This document shows positions 1 to 5,574 of a DNA stretch of 7,510 bases, in pieces. The DNA lies in NCBI GenBank assembly GCA_902488835.1, contig CABTXQ010000047.1, forward strand, positions 1-7,510. Direction: 5' to 3'. This stretch comes from an uncultured Ileibacterium sp. (GTDB lineage: Bacteria > Bacillota > Clostridia > Peptostreptococcales > Anaerovoracaceae). The position numbers and the translations under genes were made by a program. The notes under the pieces were generated by a model, which did not search any database, had not been told where the DNA came from, and saw only the letters and a list, made by a program, of their open reading frames with translations. The first letter of the stretch is position 1. Each line of letters starts with the position of its first letter.

Positions 1-647
1 ATTATATCACTGTCCCCCGATGATGTTCCGCCGCTGATAAATATGTTGTATCCGCATTTAACCAGTTCTGATAAATAATCGCTGCATTCTTTTGTCAGGC
101 TTTTTAATTCAACAAGCCTTTTCATACTGATAGACTCTTTATCGAATTTCCTGATAGTAAGAATCGGACCGTTTAATGCGACGACCTTAAGAACCCCGTT
201 TACCCTGTATCCGTTTTCAAGTCTTGCGTCTACAATAGGATTGGCTTCATTGACCTCACGATGAACATCTGAAGCGAACATTCTTATAAGGTTTTCAAGC
301 TCTATTTCAGATGTAAAGGCATCATCTATATGATATATTTTTCTTTTCTTTTCAATAAATATATCTTTGTAACCATTAACCATAATCTCATTTATATCTT
401 CATCCATAAGAAGTTCAGAGAGAATCCCATATTTATTCTTCACCCTTCTATAAATACAATTTATTAGCTCTCCAGTTATATTGATATCTATATCGGAAAT
501 ACATTTTGAGTTAAAAAACTCATCTTCTGTATAAAAAAGCAGATCCTTGTCATCAAAGTAGGAATTGTTTTCACTTAGATTTTTCTTAATTTGAGCAGTC
601 AAATTATCAATTATATAGCCATATTTCAATGTTATGTCTTTAATCAT
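1..647 (-). CDS. tadA: TadA/CpaF-type secretion ATPase of the Tad pilus, N-terminal 215 residues (3' end beyond window)
   Basis: This is the N-terminal part of a GspE/VirB11-superfamily ATPase (CpaF/TadA branch), the hexameric motor that drives Flp/Tad pilus assembly at the cytoplasmic membrane. I translated it from the sequence: ATG at 647, then 215 codons open to the left edge. Family landmarks are clear: LLMDEDINEIMVNGYKDIF (residues 79-97), NPIVDARLENGYRVN (136-150), GPILTIRKF (160-168) and NIFISGGTSSG (201-211). The N-terminal ~60 residues are variable, as usual for the family. It starts 7 bases after the tadZ-like stop, so the two are surely co-transcribed; a weak AGGAT lies about 9 bases upstream of the ATG. 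The odd point is the P-loop: after GGTSSG the normal Lys-Thr-Thr is Asp-Ser-Asp (212-214), see findings. The Walker B, Asp-box and His-box regions lie outside the window. Family assignment is firm; catalytic competence is not. Confidence 0.93.
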   Translation of the reverse strand, partial: MIKDITLKYGYIIDNLTAQIKKNLSENNSYFDDKDLLFYTEDEFFNSKCISDIDINITGELINCIYRRVKNKYGILSELLMDEDINEIMVNGYKDIFIEKKRKIYHIDDAFTSEIELENLIRMFASDVHREVNEANPIVDARLENGYRVNGVLKVVALNGPILTIRKFDKESISMKRLVELKSLTKECSDYLSELVKCGYNIFISGGTSSGDSDI

Positions 648-654
648 ATAATGC

Positions 655-1584
655 TTATCCTATCTTAGAATCCTTATCAAAAATCTGCATGACTATATCA
701 TCTGATATAAGCTCTGCTCGGTCTACACCGGATTCCCAATCCACTTTAAATATGTTATTATTCTTGAATTTCGTGATATCTTTAAATATCTCTTCGCTTC
801 CTGCTCCATGTACCCAAATAGCGAATTTTGATTCCTCTATCGCACTCATTCCAAGATCTGTATATGCAGTACCGATATCTAATATGATCACATCAAAGTA
901 GTTCTCACCTAGAAAATCTATTATTTTGTTTAACCTATCAATTCCAAGTCCTGCAATATAGTTGATTCCCGGTGGTATTCTCAGGTATTCAACATCATAT
1001 CCGTCCTTTCTGAAAAAGGTTTCCCTTGATAAAAGTCTTTTGGCTTCTATGTAATACATAATCCTGAGAAACTCTCTTCGGTCTCCTTTGTAGCTTGAAG
1101 CATGATTATTTGTGAATGTTAACGGTATGATTACCGTCTTAAGTCCTTTCCGATATACAATATGTCTAGATAATATCTCACTAATATATCCGGTTCTTTT
1201 ATCATCACAATCTGAAAATATGCTTATTGTCTCATATTTTTTCTCGCTTGGATTTATCTCTCCCTTCCAAAGGCTGTATGCCAGATTAAGAGATGTCATT
1301 ATATTTTCAACTCCTGAATATTTAAACACGAAGAATGGACCGATTTCTCTCTTTTTTAAACTATCAGGGATTTCTCTCTTTGACATAAACACAACCCCAC
1401 CTCTATGCTCTCTTAGAATATCAATATTGAATTTCCTTGGATTGTAATCCGTAACAATGAGAATATCATCTTCAATATTCTGAAATTCTCCAACTTCAAT
1501 GAACAAGTCCTGATTAAATTCATAAAGTGATTTAATAAGAGCTGTTTGGTATTCTGCATCCCTCATGACGAGCCTAAGTTTCAT
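655..1584 (-). CDS. tadZ: TadZ/CpaE-like pilus localisation protein, MinD/ParA-like with degenerate P-loop
   Basis: A 309-residue protein resembling TadZ/CpaE, which places the Tad pilus machine at its site in the cell. Residues 1-100 look like a pseudo-receiver domain (MKLRLVMRDAEYQ, then the buried strand DDILIVTDYNP). Residues ~117-305 look like a MinD/ParA-type fold: strand ISIFS, loop SDCDDKRTG (124-132), and a Walker-B-like strand FDVIILDIG (230-238) followed by a loop where ParA proteins carry catalytic residues. The canonical P-loop glycines and the signature Lys are missing, so ATP hydrolysis is doubtful; atypical Walker A motifs are known among TadZ proteins. Start choice: an in-frame ATG at 1599 exists, but AAAGGAGGTT (1587-1596) lies directly before the ATG at 1584, so the shorter form is preferred. 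The ATPase gene 7 bases downstream supports the assignment, which rests on fold-like motifs and context rather than on strong identity. Confidence 0.75.
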   Translation of the reverse strand: MKLRLVMRDAEYQTALIKSLYEFNQDLFIEVGEFQNIEDDILIVTDYNPRKFNIDILREHRGGVVFMSKREIPDSLKKREIGPFFVFKYSGVENIMTSLNLAYSLWKGEINPSEKKYETISIFSDCDDKRTGYISEILSRHIVYRKGLKTVIIPLTFTNNHASSYKGDRREFLRIMYYIEAKRLLSRETFFRKDGYDVEYLRIPPGINYIAGLGIDRLNKIIDFLGENYFDVIILDIGTAYTDLGMSAIEESKFAIWVHGAGSEEIFKDITKFKNNNIFKVDWESGVDRAELISDDIVMQIFDKDSKIG

Positions 1585-1586
1585 AT

Positions 1587-1596
1587 AACCTCCTTT
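1587..1596 (-). promoter_or_regulatory. Strong Shine-Dalgarno of the tadZ-like gene
   Basis: Reads AAAGGAGGTT on the minus strand, 2-4 bases before the ATG at 1584. It is the only strong ribosome site nearby and it lies inside the longer reading frame from 1599, so it decides the start. The spacing is a little short but workable. Confidence 0.75.
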
Positions 1597-1612
1597 CATG
1601 TAAAATATATCA

Positions 1613-1618
1613 ATTATA
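1613..1618 (-). promoter_or_regulatory. Probable -10 box of the tadZ-tadA promoter
   Basis: A perfect TATAAT on the minus strand. It predicts a transcript start near 1606 and a leader of about 20 bases, just enough to hold the Shine-Dalgarno of tadZ. The -35 side is weak: TTGTAC (1632-1637) is a good hexamer but only 13 bases away, so either the promoter depends on an activator or the call is by chance in AT-rich DNA. Confidence 0.45.
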
Positions 1619-1645
1619 AATTAAGTTTTCTGTACAACGTTTTTA

Positions 1646-1732
1646 TGGCTTTGGTAACAAATCTTCCATTAATCGATTGTTTTTTTATCGGCATACAAAA
1701 AACATCCGCTTCATCCCTCTGTTATTCAGCCA
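1646..1732. repeat. 87-base imperfect inverted repeat (candidate structured RNA or repeat element)
   Basis: Three nested pairs of arms are visible around a centre near 1690: TGGCT (1646-1650) with AGCCA (1728-1732); TAACAAA (1655-1661) with TCTGTTA (1718-1724); and GTTTTTT (1679-1685) with AAAAAAC (1697-1703), extended by GAT/ATC around one bulged base. The one imperfect position in the second arm is a mismatch in plus-strand RNA but a G-U pair in minus-strand RNA, which mildly favours function on the minus strand. It lies between the rluB terminator and the tadZ promoter and matches no riboswitch class that I recognise. It could be a small RNA, a leader structure from a more distal promoter, or a non-coding mobile repeat. 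Confidence 0.5.
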
Positions 1733-1777
1733 AATTTAAGGTTTTGCAAAAAATAAAAAACATAATTAAAAACACAG

Positions 1778-1802
1778 AAAAAAAGACTGCATATATGCAG
1801 TC
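1778..1802 (-). terminator. Rho-independent terminator of the peptidase-truA-scpAB-rluB unit
   Basis: On the minus strand a perfect 18-base palindrome, GACTGCATATATGCAGTC (1785-1802, 7-bp stem around TATA), is followed at once by seven T (1784-1778). It lies 38 bases after the rluB stop. There is no T-run on the other side, so it should act only on leftward transcription. Confidence 0.88.
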
Positions 1803-1840
1803 AAATGATATCGATATTAAATTTTTATATAATTACTATA

Positions 1841-2554
1841 TTAAATTCCGGCTTTATGCTTTATACTTTCAACTTCTCTATCTGAAAGTTTTCTTACCGT
1901 TCCCTCTTTCATATGTCCAAGCTTTATATTCTCGATCGCAATCCTTTCAAGCTTTTGAACGGGGTGCTTTACCTCCTTAAACATCTTCCTTATCTGTCTG
2001 TTTTTTCCCTCATGAATTGTAATTTCCACGAGACTTGAAGCATTCATGTGTTTAATGATTTTTATATTGCAAGGTGCTGTAAAATATCCGCCTATATTAA
2101 CTCCCTTTTCCAATATCGAAGCTTCTTTCTTTGTCAATATTCCCTTGCAAATAAGCTTGTATGTCTTATTGATTTTTTTTGTAGGATGTGTAAGAGCGTT
2201 TGCTAGCTTTCCGTCATTTGTTAATATCAAAAGACCTGATGTGTTCATATCAAGTCTTCCAACTGGATACACTCTCTCGTCCATCGGTGGAAGAAGATCA
2301 ATAACTGTAGGTCTATCAAACTCATCGTCCAACGTCGTAACAAAACCTGTTGGCTTGTTCATAATTAAATATATTAATTTTTTTTCAGGATATATTAGCT
2401 TATCATTAATTTCAACAAGGTCTTCTTTACCGACTTCATATCCCGGCTCTTTCATAAGGACTCCGTTGACTTTGACCCTTCCTTGTTTGATAAGTTCATC
2501 CGCCTTTCTCCTGCTTGTAATACCGGATGCTGCAATATACTTATTTATTCTCAT
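1841..2554 (-). CDS. rluB: RluB/RsuA-family 16S/23S rRNA pseudouridine synthase
   Basis: A 237-residue enzyme that converts a specific uridine of ribosomal RNA to pseudouridine; in Firmicutes the scpB-linked member is the RluB type (large-subunit rRNA). The N-terminal S4 RNA-binding domain (1-60) opens with MRINKYIAASGITSRRKADE and contains the typical GRVKVNG. The catalytic domain carries VGRLDMNTSGLLILTNDG (98-115) with the nucleophile Asp102, and HEGKNRQIRKMF (181-192), the hallmark of the RsuA/RluB/E/F group. Length is normal. The ATG at 2554 lies inside the end of scpB (14-base overlap), preceded by GAAGG at a good distance, so translation is probably coupled. RsuA or RluE/F specificity cannot be excluded from sequence alone, but the scpA-scpB-rluB order is typical for RluB. 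Confidence 0.92.
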   Translation of the reverse strand: MRINKYIAASGITSRRKADELIKQGRVKVNGVLMKEPGYEVGKEDLVEINDKLIYPEKKLIYLIMNKPTGFVTTLDDEFDRPTVIDLLPPMDERVYPVGRLDMNTSGLLILTNDGKLANALTHPTKKINKTYKLICKGILTKKEASILEKGVNIGGYFTAPCNIKIIKHMNASSLVEITIHEGKNRQIRKMFKEVKHPVQKLERIAIENIKLGHMKEGTVRKLSDREVESIKHKAGI

Positions 2555-3149
2555 CTATAGAACCTTCATAAAAATCAATATTCAGTTGAGCGTATGCTTC
2601 TTCGGGGTTTGAAATCTCACTATTGTCATCAAATTGTTCTATATTCGGCAGATCTTTGATCGATGAAAAACCGAATTTTTTGAGAAACAGATCTGTTGTT
2701 GAATAGAGAAGTGGCCTTCCTATTCCTTCTGATCTTCCGGATATCTCTATCAACCCCTTATCAATTAATCCTTCAAGAACTCTATCACACTTTATTCCCC
2801 TTATCTGGTCTATTTCACCTCTTGTAACAGGCTGCCTATATGCTATAATTGCAAGCACCTCAAGAGCTGCCTGCGATAATCTTTTGACTTTCACAGGGGT
2901 GCATAGCTTCCTGATAAACATCTCCTGGTCTTTGTCGGTTATAAATTGAAATGAACCGTTTATCTCTCTTATTTGAATGCCTCTTTTTTCTTTTTCATAT
3001 TCCGACTTTAATTCCAAGAAAATCTCATAAGCCTCATCTTTGTTTATTTCAACGACTTCCGCCGCATCTTTTGCCAAAAGCGGCTCTCCAAGAACAAACA
3101 TCATTGCTTCAAATGTAGACTTTATTGCTCGCCTCCTAGATATTTCCAT
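2541..3149 (-). CDS. scpB: Segregation and condensation protein B (ScpB)
   Basis: ScpB is the winged-helix (kite) subunit that dimerises and binds ScpA on the SMC condensin, acting in chromosome compaction and segregation. The N-terminal winged helix is seen in RRAIKSTFEAMMFVLGEPL. The second carries the family's best-conserved block, LSQAALEVLAIIAYRQPVTR (91-110), followed by GEIDQIRGI, and the GRPLLYSTTDLFLKKFG block (144-160). A short acidic tail follows. Start choice: an in-frame ATG at 3170, 4 bases after the scpA stop, has no ribosome site. The ATG at 3149 has GAGG (3158-3161) 8 bases upstream and gives a normal 202-residue protein, so I prefer it. The longer form (209 residues) through coupling with scpA remains possible. 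The gene lies between scpA and rluB with a 14-base overlap into rluB. Confidence 0.94.
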   Translation of the reverse strand: MEISRRRAIKSTFEAMMFVLGEPLLAKDAAEVVEINKDEAYEIFLELKSEYEKEKRGIQIREINGSFQFITDKDQEMFIRKLCTPVKVKRLSQAALEVLAIIAYRQPVTRGEIDQIRGIKCDRVLEGLIDKGLIEISGRSEGIGRPLLYSTTDLFLKKFGFSSIKDLPNIEQFDDNSEISNPEEAYAQLNIDFYEGSIDENK

Positions 3150-3174
3150 TTCATAATCCTCTTTTTTCATAATA

Positions 3175-3936
3175 TCAATGCTGAAATTTATCGCTTTTAT
3201 GCTTTCTTTTAACTATAATGTTTCCGTACAGTTCTTCCTGTGATACCTCTATGTCTTGAGTCCTTACCATCTCTAGCATAGAGACAAATGATAGTGCAAT
3301 ATCATATTTGTCCGAGTTCTTTGGAATTAGGTCACTAAAACTTATAGTGTCAGATGTCAAAAGTCGCTCATCAAGAGCTTTTATCATATAATTTATTCTT
3401 TCCTCAACAGATACCCTATCGCGATGAACCTCTTCATATCTCTTTTTTACCTCTGAAAGTCTCTTTTTTCGCTCTAAGAATCCGAGAAAAGCCTCTACAA
3501 ATTTTTCTTCACTCGTCTTTAATATTTCATCCGGATTATCAATATATTTAGAAATATCTTCACCCGGTTTTTCAAAAATAGCAAGTCCGTTCTCTTCCCT
3601 TTCCTTCAGAATCTTTGACAACCTCTTGACCTTCATATATTCGAGAAGTTTATCAGCAATCTCCGTCCTTGGATCTTCATATGAATATATTTCTTCGTCT
3701 TCACTCTCCGTTGGAAGAAGCATCTTAGCCTTTAGTTTTATTAGTATTGCTGCAAGAACTATAAATTCTGTTCCTACCTCGATATCCATGTCTTCCATTT
3801 CGTCCAGATAATCAATATACTGTTTCGTGATTTCTGAAATGCGAATATCATATATATCCATCTTGGCATTCAATATTAGATAAATAAGAAGATCAAATGG
3901 TCCTTCAAATGAATCAATTCTTACCTTATACAACAC
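3175..3936 (-). CDS. scpA: Segregation and condensation protein A (ScpA, kleisin)
   Basis: ScpA is the kleisin that bridges the two SMC heads and binds a ScpB dimer in the bacterial condensin. The N-terminal SMC-neck-binding region contains YKVRIDSFEGPFDLLIYLI (3-21), nearly matching the family start; IEVGTEFIVLAAILIKLKAKMLLP follows. A charged, helix-rich middle leads to a C-terminal winged helix (about 180-253). Start choice: the frame is open from a GTG at 3942, but the sequence GGGGGTGA (3939-3946), a near match to the Shine-Dalgarno consensus, is best placed for GTG at 3936, and the resulting M-x-Y-x-V beginning matches ScpA of Bacillus. TTG at 3933 is a third option. It overlaps the end of truA by 11 bases and its stop lies 4 bases before the alternative scpB ATG, so the genes are translationally linked. 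No odd residues seen. Confidence 0.94.
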   Translation of the reverse strand: MLYKVRIDSFEGPFDLLIYLILNAKMDIYDIRISEITKQYIDYLDEMEDMDIEVGTEFIVLAAILIKLKAKMLLPTESEDEEIYSYEDPRTEIADKLLEYMKVKRLSKILKEREENGLAIFEKPGEDISKYIDNPDEILKTSEEKFVEAFLGFLERKKRLSEVKKRYEEVHRDRVSVEERINYMIKALDERLLTSDTISFSDLIPKNSDKYDIALSFVSMLEMVRTQDIEVSQEELYGNIIVKRKHKSDKFQH

Positions 3937-4726
3937 CCTCACCCCCGAAATAGATTTCCTTAAGATAAAGTCCTTCTGGCGGTGCAGTCATACCCGCATT
4001 TGACCTGTTTTTACTGCTTATTATATCTTCCATGGATGATGCATCCCTTTTTCCAATCCCTATTTCAACGAGTGTGCCAACTATTATCCTAACCATATTA
4101 TATAAGAAGCCATCTCCAGTCACCTCTATTGCTATTCTCCCCGGATTAACATCATATCCCGAGCATTCATCTATTGATATGCTCTTAACTGTCCTAACAG
4201 TCGTCTTTCTTGGATTACCACCACTGGATTCGAAACATTTGAAATCATGAGTCCCGACAATATATTTAGCCGCTTCTTTCATAGAGCTTAAATCAAGAGC
4301 TTTCGGAAATTGCCAGCAATAATTTCTCTCAAATATGTCCCCATCTGCATCTATTATATATCTATAAGTTTTTAGCTTACAGTCAAAACGCGCATGAAAA
4401 TCAAGTGATACTTCTCTTGCACTTATAATCTCGATATCTCCAGGGGCTCCACTTCTTCCAAGTCCTTTTGATCCGAACCTTTTGTTCATTACTTCAGGGA
4501 GCTTATCAATCGGCAGATTATTGTCCCAAATAAAGTTTGCATACTGACCAAGTGCATGAACCCCTCTATCCGTTCTGCTTGTACCATTTATTGAGACCGG
4601 TTCACCGCAAATGAAACTTAAAACATGCTCAATTTCACCTTGAACTGTCCTCTTACCATCCTGTATTTGCCAGCCGTAAAAATTTGTGCCGTCATATTTA
4701 ATTTTTATTAAAATATTCTTTAACAT
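3926..4726 (-). CDS. truA: tRNA pseudouridine(38-40) synthase TruA
   Basis: TruA makes pseudouridine at positions 38, 39 and 40 in the anticodon stem-loop of many tRNAs, acting as a dimer in the cytoplasm. Family features in order: IKYDGTNFYGWQIQ (9-22), the catalytic block GTSRTDRGVHALGQ (48-61) with nucleophile Asp53, FHARFDCKLKTYRY (110-123), FLYNMVRIIVGTLVEIG (207-223) and AGMTAPPEGLYL (244-255). The 266-residue length is normal. The catalytic block reads GTSRTDRG where the most common form is GAGRTDAG; the essential Arg-Thr-Asp is intact and such variants occur in clostridial paralogues, so a TruA2-type paralogue is possible. It starts 12 bases after the peptidase stop, with only a weak AAGAAG ribosome site, and its last codons overlap scpA. 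Confidence 0.95.
   Translation of the reverse strand: MLKNILIKIKYDGTNFYGWQIQDGKRTVQGEIEHVLSFICGEPVSINGTSRTDRGVHALGQYANFIWDNNLPIDKLPEVMNKRFGSKGLGRSGAPGDIEIISAREVSLDFHARFDCKLKTYRYIIDADGDIFERNYCWQFPKALDLSSMKEAAKYIVGTHDFKCFESSGGNPRKTTVRTVKSISIDECSGYDVNPGRIAIEVTGDGFLYNMVRIIVGTLVEIGIGKRDASSMEDIISSKNRSNAGMTAPPEGLYLKEIYFGGEGVV
3939..3946 (-). promoter_or_regulatory. Shine-Dalgarno of scpA inside the last codons of truA
   Basis: Reads GGGGGTGA on the minus strand, pairing with the 16S rRNA tail through one G-U pair. The spacing from GGGGG is 5 bases to GTG (3936) and 8 to TTG (3933), but zero to GTG (3942), which argues against the longest frame. Confidence 0.6.
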
Positions 4727-4738
4727 CTGCTTCTTTTC

Positions 4739-5440
4739 TTAAATTCCAAATAATCCTATTCTACTCCATATGAAAAGCATATAAACGGTTGTAGATATTA
4801 ATGCAAAAGGAAGCATGGGAATTTGCTCATTTTTATCTAACTGCTTGGTATAGAAAAGATAAAAATCATAGATTCCCATAAAAATACTTGTAATCAAATA
4901 TATTATGACAACTCCTAAATATCCTGTAACCAACCCTATTGCAATATAGAACTTAATGTCTGCACCACCTATTACATCTTTTTTGTAAATAAGCCTGCCA
5001 AGTAAATATGTAATAATAGATAATCCCAGTCCTATCAATGCTCCTATCAGTATATCGTACCATCTTTCATGCATCATAACAAAGCCGATTGAAGAAACGG
5101 CAAGAAGGGTATTAAGTTGGTCAGGAACTATACGGTATTTGAGGTCAGAAATTGCCATCTCCAAAATTATAAAGAAAATAACAAGCGTAGCGACCTCAAA
5201 TTGAAGGCTCTCCATTATCGCAAGATAAATGCCTGAAGATAGAAAATAGGCTACAAATACATATTTCCATGGAGTGCTTCTTATCCTCTGCCTCTTCTCA
5301 ATATCTTCAGGTAGACCGTCATCGTCAAACCATCTGGCAGGCATATGATTAAACAAAACAACAGCACCATTTCCCATAAAAACTGCGGCTAGGATTGCAA
5401 TAATTATTTTAATAATAAGTAAAATGCTATATTCTTTCAT
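4739..5440 (-). CDS. A24-family prepilin peptidase (TadV/CpaA-like), integral membrane
   Basis: A 233-residue polytopic membrane aspartic protease expected to cut the leader of Flp/type IV prepilins at the cytoplasmic face. The first helix (about 5-30) ends in GNGAVVLFNHMP, which resembles the start of the N-terminal domain of full-length PilD enzymes (G-x-x-x-N-x-x-x-x-R-x-P), but the zinc-binding cysteines are missing and the loop (33-57) is short and charged. The catalytic domain has both active-site Asp motifs: SDLKYRIVPDQL with Asp99 and GGADIKFYIAIGLVTG with Asp161. A late IPMLPFAL (207-214) fits the conserved C-terminal Pro-rich helix start. About six membrane segments follow the usual A24 pattern. 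The tad genes about 3 kb downstream suggest it matures Flp pilins, although it is co-transcribed with truA-scpAB-rluB. No Shine-Dalgarno precedes the ATG. Confidence 0.88.
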   Translation of the reverse strand: MKEYSILLIIKIIIAILAAVFMGNGAVVLFNHMPARWFDDDGLPEDIEKRQRIRSTPWKYVFVAYFLSSGIYLAIMESLQFEVATLVIFFIILEMAISDLKYRIVPDQLNTLLAVSSIGFVMMHERWYDILIGALIGLGLSIITYLLGRLIYKKDVIGGADIKFYIAIGLVTGYLGVVIIYLITSIFMGIYDFYLFYTKQLDKNEQIPMLPFALISTTVYMLFIWSRIGLFGI

Positions 5441-5447
5441 TATTTTA

Positions 5448-5458
5448 ATTTTACCATA
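5448..5458 (-). promoter_or_regulatory. Extended -10 promoter of the peptidase-truA-scpAB-rluB unit
   Basis: The minus strand reads TATGGTAAAAT: a TRTGN extension followed by TAAAAT, five of six bases of the consensus. It follows the purL terminator, where a new promoter is needed. No -35 hexamer is recognisable 16-18 bases upstream, as is tolerated for extended -10 promoters. The predicted transcript start is at about 5441, one base before the ATG, which would make the message leaderless. Confidence 0.4.
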
Positions 5459-5519
5459 CTAAAAAACAAAGTGCGATGAGTTATAAAACTTTATTAAGCA
5501 TTTATTGACATATATTTGT

Positions 5520-5547
5520 AAAAAAAGAGAAGGTCTACGCCTCCTCT
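5520..5547 (-). terminator. Rho-independent terminator of purL
   Basis: The minus-strand RNA forms AGAGGAGG (5547-5540), a six-base loop and CCUUCUCU (5533-5526), an 8-bp stem with one G-U pair, followed directly by a run of U (5526-5520; the first U also closes the stem). It begins 27 bases after the purL stop. The G-U pair would be an A-C mismatch on the plus strand, so it is directional. Confidence 0.87.
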
Positions 5548-5574
5548 AATAATTATATAATTACGGTATTTATA

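Noticed and set aside
1685..1714. Nine-codon minus-strand frame (M-K-R-M-F-F-V-C-R) preceded by AGAGGG inside the inverted repeat
   Set aside because: Very short, the purine-rich stretch touches the ATG, and it lies within the stem-loop; more likely chance.
1646..1740. c-di-GMP (GEMM) riboswitch upstream of the tad genes
   Set aside because: The conserved GEMM motifs such as GACGCAAAGCC are absent, and the nested stems do not match the three-way GEMM fold.
1546..1980. Plus-strand open frame across the spacer and the end of rluB
   Set aside because: No ribosome site, it overlaps rluB and tadZ coding sequence on the other strand, and its middle part is the inverted repeat and terminator region.
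3132..3137. AGGAGG on the minus strand inside early scpB
   Set aside because: It encodes Arg-Arg of the conserved N-terminus and no suitable start codon follows; it is not a ribosome site.
5504..5509. Plus-strand TTGACA that could be a -35 box
   Set aside because: No -10 box at a proper distance and no plus-strand gene follows it.
5550..5563. Perfect 14-base AT palindrome TAATTATATAATTA just after purL
   Set aside because: Simple AT-rich symmetry beside a strong terminator; no sign of an operator or element border.
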